This document shows positions 17,245 through 26,937 of a stretch of DNA of 64,000 nt, piece after piece. Both the position numbers and the translations under genes were made by a program. Under the pieces are notes generated by a model. That model was not told where the DNA came from and made no database searches. It was given only the letters and a program-made list of their open reading frames with translations. The stretch is from DASTFP01 sp963744345 (GTDB lineage Bacteria; Verrucomicrobiota; Verrucomicrobiia; Chthoniobacterales; Terrimicrobiaceae). Each line of letters starts with the position of its first letter. Position 1 is the stretch's first letter. Location of the stretch: the NCBI GenBank assembly GCA_963744345.1, contig CAVUTD010000021.1, positions 124,001 to 188,000 on the forward strand, given 5' to 3'.

Positions 17245-18806
17245 AAATTCACCTCATCACACTCACAGCAGCCGTTTCGCTGGCGATGGCACCGCCCCCG
17301 GCGGCGCAGGCATCCAGCCACATGGACGCGCCACTGATCACCCGCGACCCCTCCGCGAACACTACCGACGTATACGCTTTCGTTGACCAGGACAACGGAA
17401 GTGCACCAGTTTCGGCTAGCAGAGGAACTCCGCCCTCTGCTAATCGAAAATCTCTTGTTGTTGCGCTCGCCGTCTATCCCCACGAGGAACCGGGCGTCGG
17501 GCCGAATATTTACAACTTCGACGACGATGTGCTTTACGAAATTCATGTGGCGACCGGCCGTGATGTCGCGGCGGGGAGAGCTACCATTAGTTACCAGTTT
17601 GAGTTCAAGACCACATTCAGGAACCAGAACACCATTCTGGATTCTTACCTTGGCATTGTAGGTCTAAACCCGCTGATGCCCATCGCCGACGACAATCAGA
17701 ACCTCATTCAGACGTATACGGTTACCAAGGTCGATTGGCACTCCAAGACCGTACTAGGCAGGGGAGTCGTTCCGCCGAACAATCAGGGCAACGCGACCCC
17801 CTTCTACAATCAAGGCGATAACGGCAACAACCCCGCCAGGGATGGCGTAGCTACCAATGCGGAACTTGACAGATATACCAACGGGGCGATCGCGACGCTC
17901 AAGAATGGCTACGTTTCCTTTGCCGGCCAGAGGGACGACGGCTTCTACGCCGATATCAACTCCATCTTTGATCTGCTGAGTCTCCGGAATCCGGGAGTAG
18001 ATTCACAAGGCGGCTTCAACCTCCACCTCATGGCCCTGAATATCCCAATTGCCGAATTGGGCGGTGACAAGCAAATCGTCGGTGTCTATGCCACGACCAG
18101 CCGAAAAAAGGTTTCGGTCTTGCGCGATGATAAAGAAGATAAGGGAAGGGACGAGAAGAGGGGGAAAGACTCGTGGGTGCAGGTCGCCCGGCAGGGCAAC
18201 CCGCTCTTCAACGAAGGCCTTGTCGCTATCGTTGACAAGGACCGCTACAGCCGTACCAGCCCCACGGTGGATAGTCGACTCTTTCGCAAATACGCGGAGA
18301 CCCCGGAACTCGCGTTTCTGATTAACAGAATCGTGTTCGGCCTGCCCCCCGGCTCTGATCCTAACGGGATTGAGACAAATCGCACCGATATCGCGGGTAT
18401 CTACATACCCGATTTGATCAAGGTCGACCTGTCTACTCCGGGCGTGCGTTTCGCCGGCAGCGGGCCTGGGCACCCGACGAATCCAGATGATACCGGTTTC
18501 TCGCGGCTGAGCATCTTCGGTGGCGATACGCTTCCGAGCGCCCTCACCGGGGGAGTGGTCCCCGGCGGTTGGCCCAACGGTCGCCGCTTCGGCGACGACG
18601 TTGTGGACATCGCGGTAACTGCCCTCATTAGTGACCTGCGGGTGTCGCCGCCAATTGTTCGCGGCCCGGCGGGCGATGGCGTTGACAGGAACGACATCGG
18701 TTTCAACAAGACGTTCCCGTACGAAGGCACTCCGCAGAACGGTCGCAACCACGCGCACCCTGCACCAAGTCCGAGCCCGAGTCCGAGTCCGAGTCCAACA
18801 CCTTAA
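17241..18806 (+). CDS. DUF4331 secreted protein, cassette copy 2
   Basis: 521 residues. The signal peptide ends AAQA and the mature chain would start Ser-Ser-His at residues 25-27, the same place as in copy 1. Conserved DUF4331 blocks are all present (FAGQRDDGFYAD, NRTDIAGIYIPD, GGWPNGRRFGDD). Differences from copy 1 are an insertion after FVDQDNG (about 15 residues), a Lys/Asp-rich loop (DDKEDKGRDEKRGK), and a carboxyl tail of Pro-Ser repeats coded by a six-base tandem repeat. It has its own ribosome binding site, GGAACGGAAAG, in the end of the TPR gene, so it may be expressed even if the TPR start is damaged. Confidence 0.88.
   Translation: MKIHLITLTAAVSLAMAPPPAAQASSHMDAPLITRDPSANTTDVYAFVDQDNGSAPVSASRGTPPSANRKSLVVALAVYPHEEPGVGPNIYNFDDDVLYEIHVATGRDVAAGRATISYQFEFKTTFRNQNTILDSYLGIVGLNPLMPIADDNQNLIQTYTVTKVDWHSKTVLGRGVVPPNNQGNATPFYNQGDNGNNPARDGVATNAELDRYTNGAIATLKNGYVSFAGQRDDGFYADINSIFDLLSLRNPGVDSQGGFNLHLMALNIPIAELGGDKQIVGVYATTSRKKVSVLRDDKEDKGRDEKRGKDSWVQVARQGNPLFNEGLVAIVDKDRYSRTSPTVDSRLFRKYAETPELAFLINRIVFGLPPGSDPNGIETNRTDIAGIYIPDLIKVDLSTPGVRFAGSGPGHPTNPDDTGFSRLSIFGGDTLPSALTGGVVPGGWPNGRRFGDDVVDIAVTALISDLRVSPPIVRGPAGDGVDRNDIGFNKTFPYEGTPQNGRNHAHPAPSPSPSPSPSPTP
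18768..18799 (+). repeat. Hexanucleotide tandem repeat coding the Pro-Ser tail
   Basis: About five units of AGTCCG (one variant AGCCCG) encode the tail PSPSPSPSPSP just before the stop. Length change by whole units keeps the frame. Confidence 0.75.
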
Positions 18807-18874
18807 CTGCCCTGTAGGTGGCCGGTCCAGGCCGCATCGTGAACGAGTCGGAGGCAAATCACTCGCATGAGTTG

Positions 18875-19975
18875 ATGGGAAGTAAAAACCGTATGTGTGG
18901 CTGGCTGGCAGCGCTTTTCATTAGTGCTGCTAGCCTCGCGCACGCTCATGATCCCGGCCTGAGCACGGCTGCGTTGAAGATCTTTCCTGACCGCCTTGAA
19001 GCGGAGGTGATTTTCGCGCGAGCCGACATCGAAGCGCTCGCGCAGCTCGATAACGATCACGATGGACAGGTCAGCCCCGAGGAGTGGGATCGCGCCCGAC
19101 CTCAACTCGAGACACTTTCGCGCGAGGCGCTTAAGATTTTGATAAATGGCGATTCCGTAAGCCTTATCCAACCCGGCTTCCACCTTGACCAAAACAACAA
19201 TTTCCAGATCTCAGGAATTTTCTCGTCGCACGGTGCCAAGGCGCTCACGATCGAGTCTCCCTTGATCAATCAGCTTGCGCGGGGTCACCGGCAATTCTTG
19301 AGCCTCTACGATGAACGAGGCGCGCCTCTCGTCGAGGAGTTGCTGAGTGCGAACCATAACGTGGTCGAATTGAGCCTCCCTAATCGGCCCGTGGAGGAGC
19401 TTGAAAGGGGAAAGGCGACGACGTTCCCGCAGTTCTTCTTCATGGGGATAGAACACATCCTAACGGGCTATGATCACTTGCTCTTTCTCTTTGGCCTGCT
19501 CGTTGCCATTTCACAGCTTCGGGCCACGCTTTGGGTTATTACCTGTTTTACTTTGGCCCACTCCGCCACTCTGGGGCTCGCGGCCTTCGATCTGGTGAGG
19601 ATTTCGGGCCGGATCGTCGAACCCTTGATCGCGCTGACCATCATTTATGTCGGCGCCGAAAATTTGCTCTCGACTGGAACGCCCACGGGACGCTGGCGTT
19701 TGGCGCTGATTTTCGGTTTGGTTCATGGTCTCGGCTTCGCCACTGCCCTCAAAGAAAAGCTCGGCGGAATGCTGGGTGCCGAGATAGCAGTGCCGCTGGT
19801 CTCATTTAACTTGGGAGTCGAAGCAGGCCAATTGGCCGTCGCCGCACTACTTCTTCCCGTAATCTGGTGGCTCCGGGCGAAACCGACATTTATGCCACGC
19901 TCGCTGCCAGTCTGCTCAGCGCTGGTTGTATTAGCGGGAGCCTGGTGGCTGCTGGAGCGAACCCTGCCGGTTTGA
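18875..19975 (+). CDS. HupE/UreJ_2 family membrane protein with EF-hand loop, cassette copy 2
   Basis: 366 residues, closely similar to the gene at 10741. The chosen start opens a signal peptide ending SLAHA, leaving His25 (HDPGLS) as the mature amino terminus; an upstream ATG 57 bases earlier is possible but adds a polar leader. The EF-hand loop is D59-N-D61-H-D63-G-Q-V-S-P-E-E70. The membrane half keeps HILTGYDHLLFLFGLL and VHGLGFATAL. Two smaller HupE/UreJ-type genes on the opposite strand lie just downstream and converge on it. Confidence 0.85.
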   Translation: MGSKNRMCGWLAALFISAASLAHAHDPGLSTAALKIFPDRLEAEVIFARADIEALAQLDNDHDGQVSPEEWDRARPQLETLSREALKILINGDSVSLIQPGFHLDQNNNFQISGIFSSHGAKALTIESPLINQLARGHRQFLSLYDERGAPLVEELLSANHNVVELSLPNRPVEELERGKATTFPQFFFMGIEHILTGYDHLLFLFGLLVAISQLRATLWVITCFTLAHSATLGLAAFDLVRISGRIVEPLIALTIIYVGAENLLSTGTPTGRWRLALIFGLVHGLGFATALKEKLGGMLGAEIAVPLVSFNLGVEAGQLAVAALLLPVIWWLRAKPTFMPRSLPVCSALVVLAGAWWLLERTLPV

Positions 19976-20032
19976 GAGTGCGCCACTCTTTCGCCTCGGA
20001 GGCAAAGCTCTGGTCAGACCCCAAAATCCCGG

Positions 20033-20672
20033 TTATGGGCGTTGGTCAAAAGGAACTGGTTCCAATCGTAGCGAGGCGACGGAGAGTGCCAGCACCAGGA
20101 GCGAAATGGCAATGATCCAGGAGCCGACTACGCGGACGCCCACCCTGACCCACTGAGTTCTTATGGCTAGCGACGTGTAATACGCCACGTCAAAGAGCAG
20201 AAAAATAACCATCGCCCATGTTCCCAACAGCGTCTGCAGGACAAGTCCGGGCGACCCCTTGTCCGCGCCGGAATCAAATCCAATGGCAAAGGCCCCAGCC
20301 GCGAAAAGCGCGCGGGAGAAGATGCGAGGGATGGATTTCTCCAGCGCGACGGGGCCGGCCGCCATGAGAGCTACGCCCATGAGGATCGACTGGTCCACGA
20401 CCGTGATTCCCCCGGTGGCGGGTCAGCAGCAGGGCAAAGCCTAAACAGGGAATGAAAACAGCAAAGGGTGTTTTGAGGTCCAGTGGCGATTGTTGCCCGA
20501 CGAGAAGGCCAAGAGCGAGGAGGACCAGCAGGTGAGCGGGACTTGTCAGCGGATGAACGATTCCACTGGCGAGTCCTTCCAGGCCTTTGATTGCCGTGTG
20601 AGCACGAGCTGTGATCGGGAAGCACAGGATGAACAAGGTTCCTGGAACACCTCGCCACCTGCCTCGGAGCAT
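20033..20672 (-). pseudogene. Small HupE/UreJ-type membrane protein, frameshifted
   Basis: Two frames together encode a polytopic protein of about 210 residues. The first gives a signal ending TARA, mature His25 (HTAIKGLEGL), and HPLTSPAHLLVLLALG. The second gives VVDQSILMGVALMAAGPVAL to the end. The break is one extra C near 20418 (GACCCGCC where the frame needs GACCGCC), so a sequencing error is possible. Even repaired, it differs from the family: the GxDH motif reads SPAH, with no Asp. It starts directly after the stop of the intact HupE gene, so the two form an operon. Confidence 0.7.
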
Positions 20673-20674
20673 GC

Positions 20675-21316
20675 TCAGAAGAAATTAAGAAGAAATCCGC
20701 AACCGATGACGGCTGTTACAGCACCTCCGGCTCTGACGGCTATTTTACCCCACGGCCAGCGCGCGAGCAGGCCCAGCGCAATTCCGCTCAAGTGCAGCAA
20801 GCCGGTCGCCATCACGAATCCGGCAGCATAGGTCAAGACATTTGCCGCCTCCGGGAGCTCAGTGCCATGCGCGTGGCCGTGAAAAATGGCGAAGATTCCG
20901 ACAATAGCTCCGGCAATCCTTAGCGGTGGTCTCGCGGCGAAGGCGACCATTAAACCTAGAATAACACCCGAAAGCGCAATCCCGGCTTCCACGCCCGGCA
21001 GAGGAACGCCAAGCACACCGAAGACTCCTCCTACCGCCATGACGAGCGGAAACACCACTGGCAGAATCCATATGGCAGGATGTCCTAGAAAAGCGCCCCA
21101 CAAACCCACGGCTACCATCGCGACGAGGTGATCCAAACCGGTGAGAGGATGCGAAAAGCCACTAATGAACCCACCCACGACACCTGACCCGGTATGGGCG
21201 CTTGCCGTCTCCTCAAAAACGAAGAGCAGCAGACAGACAAGCAGCGGGATTGCCGATCGATAGTCGTTAGCTTTTGAACCTTTTATCGAAAGAGAGATTT
21301 GCTCCTGCGCAGTCAT
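20675..21316 (-). CDS. HupE/UreJ family permease-like protein
   Basis: 213 residues with a signal peptide ending TASA and a mature amino terminus His41. It has six predicted helices and the family motifs HPLTGLDHLVAMVAVG and FHGHAHGTELP, the His/Asp sites proposed to coordinate nickel or cobalt in HupE and UreJ. There is no hydrogenase or urease gene in the window, so its cargo is open; its place next to the cassette with its larger HupE_UreJ_2 cousins suggests a shared metal. Start at 21316; a shorter start is possible because the first 20 residues are polar. Confidence 0.83.
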   Translation of the reverse strand: MTAQEQISLSIKGSKANDYRSAIPLLVCLLLFVFEETASAHTGSGVVGGFISGFSHPLTGLDHLVAMVAVGLWGAFLGHPAIWILPVVFPLVMAVGGVFGVLGVPLPGVEAGIALSGVILGLMVAFAARPPLRIAGAIVGIFAIFHGHAHGTELPEAANVLTYAAGFVMATGLLHLSGIALGLLARWPWGKIAVRAGGAVTAVIGCGFLLNFF

Positions 21317-21466
21317 GATGTGGAGTTTATTTGCGAGGGTTTGTGCGAGTCAATTTCTAAGACCAACGCTTGCCTCAAGCACGGCCATCGGAAGTGAAAG
21401 TTATCTTTGGCACGCAGCACCACGACGGAAACACTTGTCGGCATGGAAAAGATGATCGATTTGTCT

Positions 21467-22422
21467 CTACAGACTTGCTAAGAACTCAATGAGCAGGTCG
21501 TTCACCACGTTTGGGCGCTCCTGCTGGATCCAATGTCCCGCGCCTGACACCAGAACCTTCTTTCTCAAGCCCGGCATAGTTTCCTCCAAGCTATCGAAAG
21601 CTTGCCGATACAGCGTGATTACCCCGTCGAGCTCGCCTGCTATGAAGAGCGAGGGTTGGCGAATTTTGGCTCCGCTAAGAAATGGCGTCAGTTCCCAAAG
21701 CTTATCTATGTTCCTATACCAGTTGACTGCGCCCTGGAAACCGGTCCGCGTGAATTCTTCTGTGTAGAAGTCCAGATCCGCTTCAGTCAACCACGGAGGC
21801 AGCGTTTCCGGCGTCGTGCCGCTATCAAGAAGCGTCTCCGACTTGTCGAACAGGAAACGCCAACGCTTATCGGGCGGTGCATCGCCCGACGCTGAGTATA
21901 GCCACATGAGCATCGTCTTGCGCACATCGGCTTCGAGCTCATGCTCGGCCTTGCCTGGTTCCTGGAAATAGAGCTGGTAAAACTGCTTCTCGCCGGCCAT
22001 TTGCTTCATTCCTCAGCCGGGCGAATGTCCGACCACGATCGCTGAAGATACGGCACGCTCAGGAGAACAACTGCACGGAAAATGTCAGGCCGCAGCAGTG
22101 CACAACACCAGGCGACCGGGGACCCCCAGTCGTGTCCTACGATGACTGCCTCCGTCTCGCCGAGGGCATCAACGAGGCCAATAATATCTCCGCTCAATTG
22201 GAGAATGTTGTAATCCTCGACGGCCTCTGGCCGGTCTGTCTGGCCGTAGCCGCGCTGATCCGGCGCGACGACGTGATATCCTGCTTCAGCCAATGCCTTC
22301 AATTGGTGCCGCCAGGAGTACCACAGCTCCGGAAAGCCGTGGGCAAGGATAACTAGCGACCCCTCGCCATCCTCTGCGATGTGCATTTTGATCCTGTTCG
22401 ATTCGACAATGCGGTGATTCAT
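21467..22422 (-). pseudogene. Epoxide hydrolase-like alpha/beta hydrolase split by one frameshift
   Basis: The two halves join to one hydrolase of about 315 residues. Half one has HGFPELWYSWRHQ, the nucleophile in GHDWGSPVAW and ends DIRPAEE. Half two continues MKQMAGEKQFYQLYFQ and holds the catalytic Asp (AGELDGVI) and His (GAGHWIQQERP). The break is one base lost at about 22010 (GAGGAATG where GAGGCAATG would keep the frame), giving a TGA stop overlapping ATG. With all catalytic residues present on either side, this is either a recent mutation, a sequencing error, or a coupled two-chain enzyme. The start was set at MNHRIVES. Confidence 0.75.
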
Positions 22423-23533
22423 TTCCTGCGCTCGTTTAGCTTGCTGTAAAAAGCTGGATCCGGGGTTGCGACGCTGCACAATCATCATCGTAGATCATTA
22501 CGACTCGCCATGCTGTGATCGACTATGTAAGTGTTGGAGACGTGCTAACAACTGCGTAAGAATACGAAGTCCCTGGCGGCTGCGGCGTGCAGTGATTTGC
22601 GTGCAATCGCGAGTGGGAGCTGGTGTCTTGACGGTCGCCTCGCTGGAACGCGTTCCGTCTCCTGAGCTGCAGAAGACCCGCATAAGATCCGTGTACCTTC
22701 CGTTGGACAGGGGGATGCAGACCAAGCCTCAGCACCGTCAGGCTGAGTCGTGGTCGATGCGTCTAACCTGCTGTGTGCCTTGCGGCTTCCAGTCTGTGAG
22801 TCGCTTCTCATCATAGCCCCTTTTCCCTCGAATGACATCTTTGATATCAATACGCAAGCAGCAGCCAGTCAGATCCGAAATTCGTGAAAGATCCAGTCAG
22901 CAATTAAACTGGCCTTCGATAGCCAGGCACAATTCCTGTCGAAAGGTTGCGCGTGCGAGCTGTCACGTGGAAATACGGCCACAAAGTAGTTCCAGAGGCG
23001 GACTGCGCGCCCCCCGGAATTTATGCTCTACGGAAACTGCAAGCCGCTCGGCTGACGCGTTCGTTGCGTCTTCCATAGAGAACAGCATTTTTTGCAAGTC
23101 AAAAGGAGTTGCGCGTAGTGACTCAATAGGGAGGGCTTCAAAAGGGAAGGTGAGCGCGTGGACGAAAACGTCATCATCAAGAGCGCCGGGCATGCTGCGC
23201 GACGCGTCCGCATCGCTACGAGCCGCTCGAGCGAATAAGAAGCGTTCGCAAGAATCGAGCCCGTGACTGCTGGATTAGATTTACAGTGCAGTAGATCGTT
23301 AATGGGGGACATTGCAGCGCAGTTTCCTTGGATCCCTTTGCGCCCCGTCGCAATCGTCCGGGCGTCTCTGGAAGAAGGTCATTGTTGCCGGCGCCGGATT
23401 TCGATTTCTCGAGAAAAACTCCCCGTATCTGTATGGCTTATGCCTGCGTATTCATAACTAAGAATTAGCTATGAAAGAAAAAGGAATAAGAGGATCTCGT
23501 TTCCTCCCGTTGGTTATCGGGGGATCCAACGGA
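22423..23533. other. Long stretch without a recognisable gene
   Basis: No complete gene seen. The minus strand at 22963-23193 has a protein-like stretch (DDDVFVHALTFPFEALP, then SMEDATNASAERLAVSVE) without start signals or a family I can name; it may be a remnant. The rest is broken in all frames. Confidence 0.35.
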
Positions 23534-25013
23534 ATGAAAGCAGAGGAATGCGTGGCTAATCACTTCGGCCAACATGCTGTCGTTATCGGCGGTAGCCTGG
23601 CTGGTCTGATGACCGCGAGGGTTCTCGCCGATCATTTTGACACTGTCACCGTCCTCGAACGAGACCGCATTGAAAACGGGCCAACACTTCATCAATCGAT
23701 TCCGCAGGGCAGCCATGTCCATGGGCTGCTGCTGGGTGGACAGCAGGTAATGGCCTCGTTGTACCCCGGCTTTATCGAAAAGTTGGAAGCACTTGGTGCG
23801 GTGCGTTGTCGCGCCGGCAGACAACTCGTTTTCTATCTTCCCACCGGCAAGGCGTTTTCGGTTACGGGAACCGTGCGAGAGCCGCGCGATCTCGGGTTTG
23901 ATATCACCTGCCAGAGTCGCGCGCTCCTCGAGTACCTGCGTACGGCAGTGCACCGCCAAACACACCAACATAGCGTTTGAAAGCGAGAGCCGCGCGCAAG
24001 GGCTTGTGTACGAAGACGGACATGTCCGCGGTGTGCGGTACCACCGGTCGGGCAAAACGTATTCGCTGGCCACGGACCTCGTTGTGGACGCCAGCGGACG
24101 AAGGTCTGCTGCGCCCCGTTGGCTCACGGAGTTCGGCTTTCAAGCACCGCAGGAAACTACAATCGGCGTCGACATTGCTTATGCCAGTACGAAGTTTCGC
24201 GTTCCAAAGGACTACGAAGAGCCAGAACGGATGCTGCTTTTCACTAGCCATCCTCCTGATTTCCCCAACGGGGCAATATTGGAGATCATCGAGAATGATA
24301 CATGGCACGTGACTTTAGTGGGGCGGTTCGGGAACTACCCACCGCATGATGCAGAAGGCTTTTTGGCCTTCGCCAAATCGTTGCACACCCCGAAGTTGTA
24401 TCACCTGATCAAAGACGCTGAGCGGATAGCGAACATCACCCATTACCGATTTCCCACGAGCGTGCAGCGTCATTATGAACGGTTGACGAAATTTCCAGAA
24501 GGGTTTCTCGTCTTGGGCGACGCCATCAGCAGCTTCAATCCGATTTATGGCCAGGGAATGAGCTCGGCCGCCCTGCAGGTTCAGGCGTTGCAGCACTTGC
24601 TGAAAAAACGAACAGCTGGAGCGGAAGGACTTGAGAAACTGGCGCGATCCTTTTTTGACAAGGCAGCGGAGATCATTCTTGCGCCCTGGACGCTGACAGC
24701 CAACCAGGATTTGGCATATCCGCAGACACAAGGCGAACGTCCAGCCGATTTGAAGGAAAGGATTCAATATTTTATGGACGTTGACGCTCTCACCGCTGAA
24801 GACGGCGAGGTACATCGATTGTTGGCGGAAGTGCTCAATCTGGCCAAGCCGTTGTCTGTCCTGAGAGAGGAGCCGATACGGAGTCGCGTTGAGGCGCAAC
24901 AGCGCAAACGCGAAATTCAGGAAGTCCCAGTGGAGGGTCGAACTGACCGGAAACAGGTGCCGCTGCCCATGTGTGAAATCCGGGAGTCTTCGCGTTGCCC
25001 AATTTTGATTTAG
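23534..25013 (+). pseudogene. FAD-dependent oxidoreductase, frameshifted
   Basis: Together two frames encode a flavoprotein of about 490 residues. The first has the FAD-binding fold HAVVIGGSLAGLMTARVLAD with an acidic strand end (VLERDRI) and continues to LLEYLRTAV. The second resumes at AKHTNIAFESES and carries VVDASGRRS and the second FAD motif GDAISSFNPIYGQGMSSAAL. The break is at about 23950 and looks like a single indel. The GD...P motif and overall length resemble FAD monooxygenases and geranylgeranyl-reductase-like proteins; the substrate is unknown. Its carboxyl end runs into mobile-element remnants. Confidence 0.75.
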
Positions 25014-25018
25014 TCTAA

Positions 25019-25322
25019 TTGGTACCGAAGCTCTCGTCGAGGTATCCGTTCCTGAGCGTCCCGCAGACGTGCTCGCTGCTCGAAGCGTGCTCGCGCGAGA
25101 TCCTCCCCGCCGTCGCGATCGCTGCTTTCGCGGGGTTGCCTCACGCGGAGATTGCCCGCCTCTCTTGGAGCGACATCGACCTCTCGCGCAAGTTCATCGA
25201 GGTGAAGGCGAAGAACAGCAAGACGGCGATGCGCCGCTTGGTGGCAGTCCCGCCGAACTTGCGCGCGTGGCTCTCGCTGAAAGACAACGGTGACGGCGGC
25301 AGCAGATCGTTGCGTGGAATTT
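25019..25322 (+). pseudogene. Tyrosine recombinase (integrase) catalytic-domain fragment
   Basis: About 90 residues match the start of the integrase core: AAFAGLPHAEIARLSWSDID, then FIEVKAKNSKTAMRRLVAVP and LRAWL. The first catalytic Arg, normally in GLRxxEL, is replaced (GLPHAEI), and the HxxR and Tyr motifs are absent because the sequence changes into another gene remnant at about 25320. Dead fragment of an integrated element. Confidence 0.7.
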
Positions 25323-26163
25323 ATGAACATCAAGCGTCCTAGAATTATCCACCCCAGCGTGCACGAGCACCGAAGTCTCGACAGCGACGTGCACTCGAGA
25401 ATCGCGGCGATCCTGCAACCGCACGCGACGTGGTTCTGCCGAGGCGGCGACGTCGTCATGATCGAGCGAGTCCCCTGCGGCTTCAAGTACGCCTCGGCGG
25501 AAGACGAGAAGTTCATCGTCGAGGCTTACTCGACAGGCTTCGAGAAACTGACTGCGCTCAAGGCGAGATCGCACCTCGAGCGCTACATGGTGCCCGGGTC
25601 ATCGAGAAGATCCGCGACCGTGATCGCAAGGTTGTCGGCGAGAAGTTCATCCCCAAAAGCTTCAGCGCCGAATTCTGCGCGGGACTGATCAACTCGCCGT
25701 TCCTGAGGGAGGCTCTCGACATCATCACGCGCATCCTCACTGTCCCGGGTGCCTTTCCGGGTGGGCGATCGTCTCGTCTATCCTCGCGAAGGCTACGACC
25801 CGCGCTTCGGCACCTACCTCGCCTCCGGTGCGCCCAAGATCGCTCTCGACATGCCGATGGACGGAAGCGCGCAGCACCGTGAGGTGGGTCTATCGCGAGT
25901 TCTGCTTCTCGAACTCCAAAGACGATCAGAGAAGCGTGCACGCGATCGCGAGACTGCTGGCGCCGTTCGCGCGGCGATCCTGGGCTGGTGCGCGCACCCC
26001 GCTCTGGTATTACATCGCGAACAGACCGTGCGCGGGCAAAGACTACTGCGCCGCAATACCTCTGCTGATCTTCGAGGGCGTGGCGTTCGAGGATCAGCCG
26101 ATCGGCAAGAACGAGGAAGAAACGCGCAAGCGTCTCATCGCGGCGGCGCTCGCGGGTCGGTGA
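25323..26163 (+). pseudogene. Phage/plasmid primase-helicase-like gene with several frameshifts
   Basis: A single protein can be followed through three frames: MNIKRPRIIHPSVHEHRS, then VIEKIRDRDRKVVGEKFIP, then VGDRLVYPREGYDPRFGTYL, then LWYYIANRPCAGKDYCAA. The GYDP...G turn followed by a Gly-Lys loop (AGKD) resembles the helicase portion of replication proteins of phages and integrated plasmids. At least three frame changes show decay. Family placement is by pattern only and is moderate. Confidence 0.5.
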
Positions 26164-26937
26164 CGACATCGGAAAGCTCGTCAAGCTGACCGCAGGGACA
26201 GAAGCGCAAGCGTATGGCGTGCTGCTCGATGCCGCGATCGACACTTCCATGGCCTACTCGGACGGCTCGATCACGGCTCGATCGCGAAAGCGGGCTCGTT
26301 TCGCGGCCCCGCATTGATCGTCCCGAACGGCGTCGACCCTGGCCTGATCCGGTCGCCCTTCGCGGGGACATCTTCGTCGAGGGACGAATCACGCCCCGCT
26401 GTCGCTGTGCTACCACCGAGTCAGAGTAGAGACAGAAGCACCGCCGCCGCCAGTCGAAGCGTGAGGCTCTCGGTCAAGCGGCGCGGTTCGTTGAACGCGC
26501 GCTGTTTCGATCTCTTTCGCGGACGTCTGTGCAATTGCGCAGAGGTGTTTCGGATCCCCCTGATCGGCGCCTGGGGACATCGCTAGAATTCTAGCGATGT
26601 GCTCGCCGCGCGCCCACGCGAGCGCTTTCTGGGACATCTCGACGATTGTCGGGACATGCTCGCTGCCGACGAGAATCGCCTTGGCAGTCGAAGCGCGGCT
26701 GCGACGGAGGCCGCGATCGCCGTTGCGGAGTTCCCGCGCTGCGTCGCGTTCTCTCGCGACGAGAGAGAGAAGGGGGGGTCTCAATCGTCCGTAAGCAACT
26801 CGGGGTTGCCAGCCAAGAAACGCACAGTATTGCCAATGGGCGCCGAGGGTGCAAAGATGTCACAAATCTGAATCAGGCGGAGGATTCTTCCCCGCTAGGT
26901 TTTTCGCCTCTTTCAGGCCCGTAATGGCAGAACGAAT
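26164..26937. other. Mobile-element debris
   Basis: Continues the decayed replication region. Short protein-like stretches occur on both strands (for example DDIGKLVKLTAGTEAQAYG on plus) but no intact gene. It holds a perfect 24-base palindrome (26577-26600). Confidence 0.35.
26577..26600. repeat. Perfect 24-bp palindrome
   Basis: ACATCGCTAGAA is followed directly by its reverse complement, with no loop; the next bases on each side no longer pair. Such a size is more than a restriction site and could be an operator or recombination site of the former element. Confidence 0.6.

Noticed and set aside
22832..23266. Plus-strand frame of 144 codons in the gene-free stretch
   Set aside because: Ser/Arg-rich low-quality composition and no motif; the opposite strand is more protein-like.
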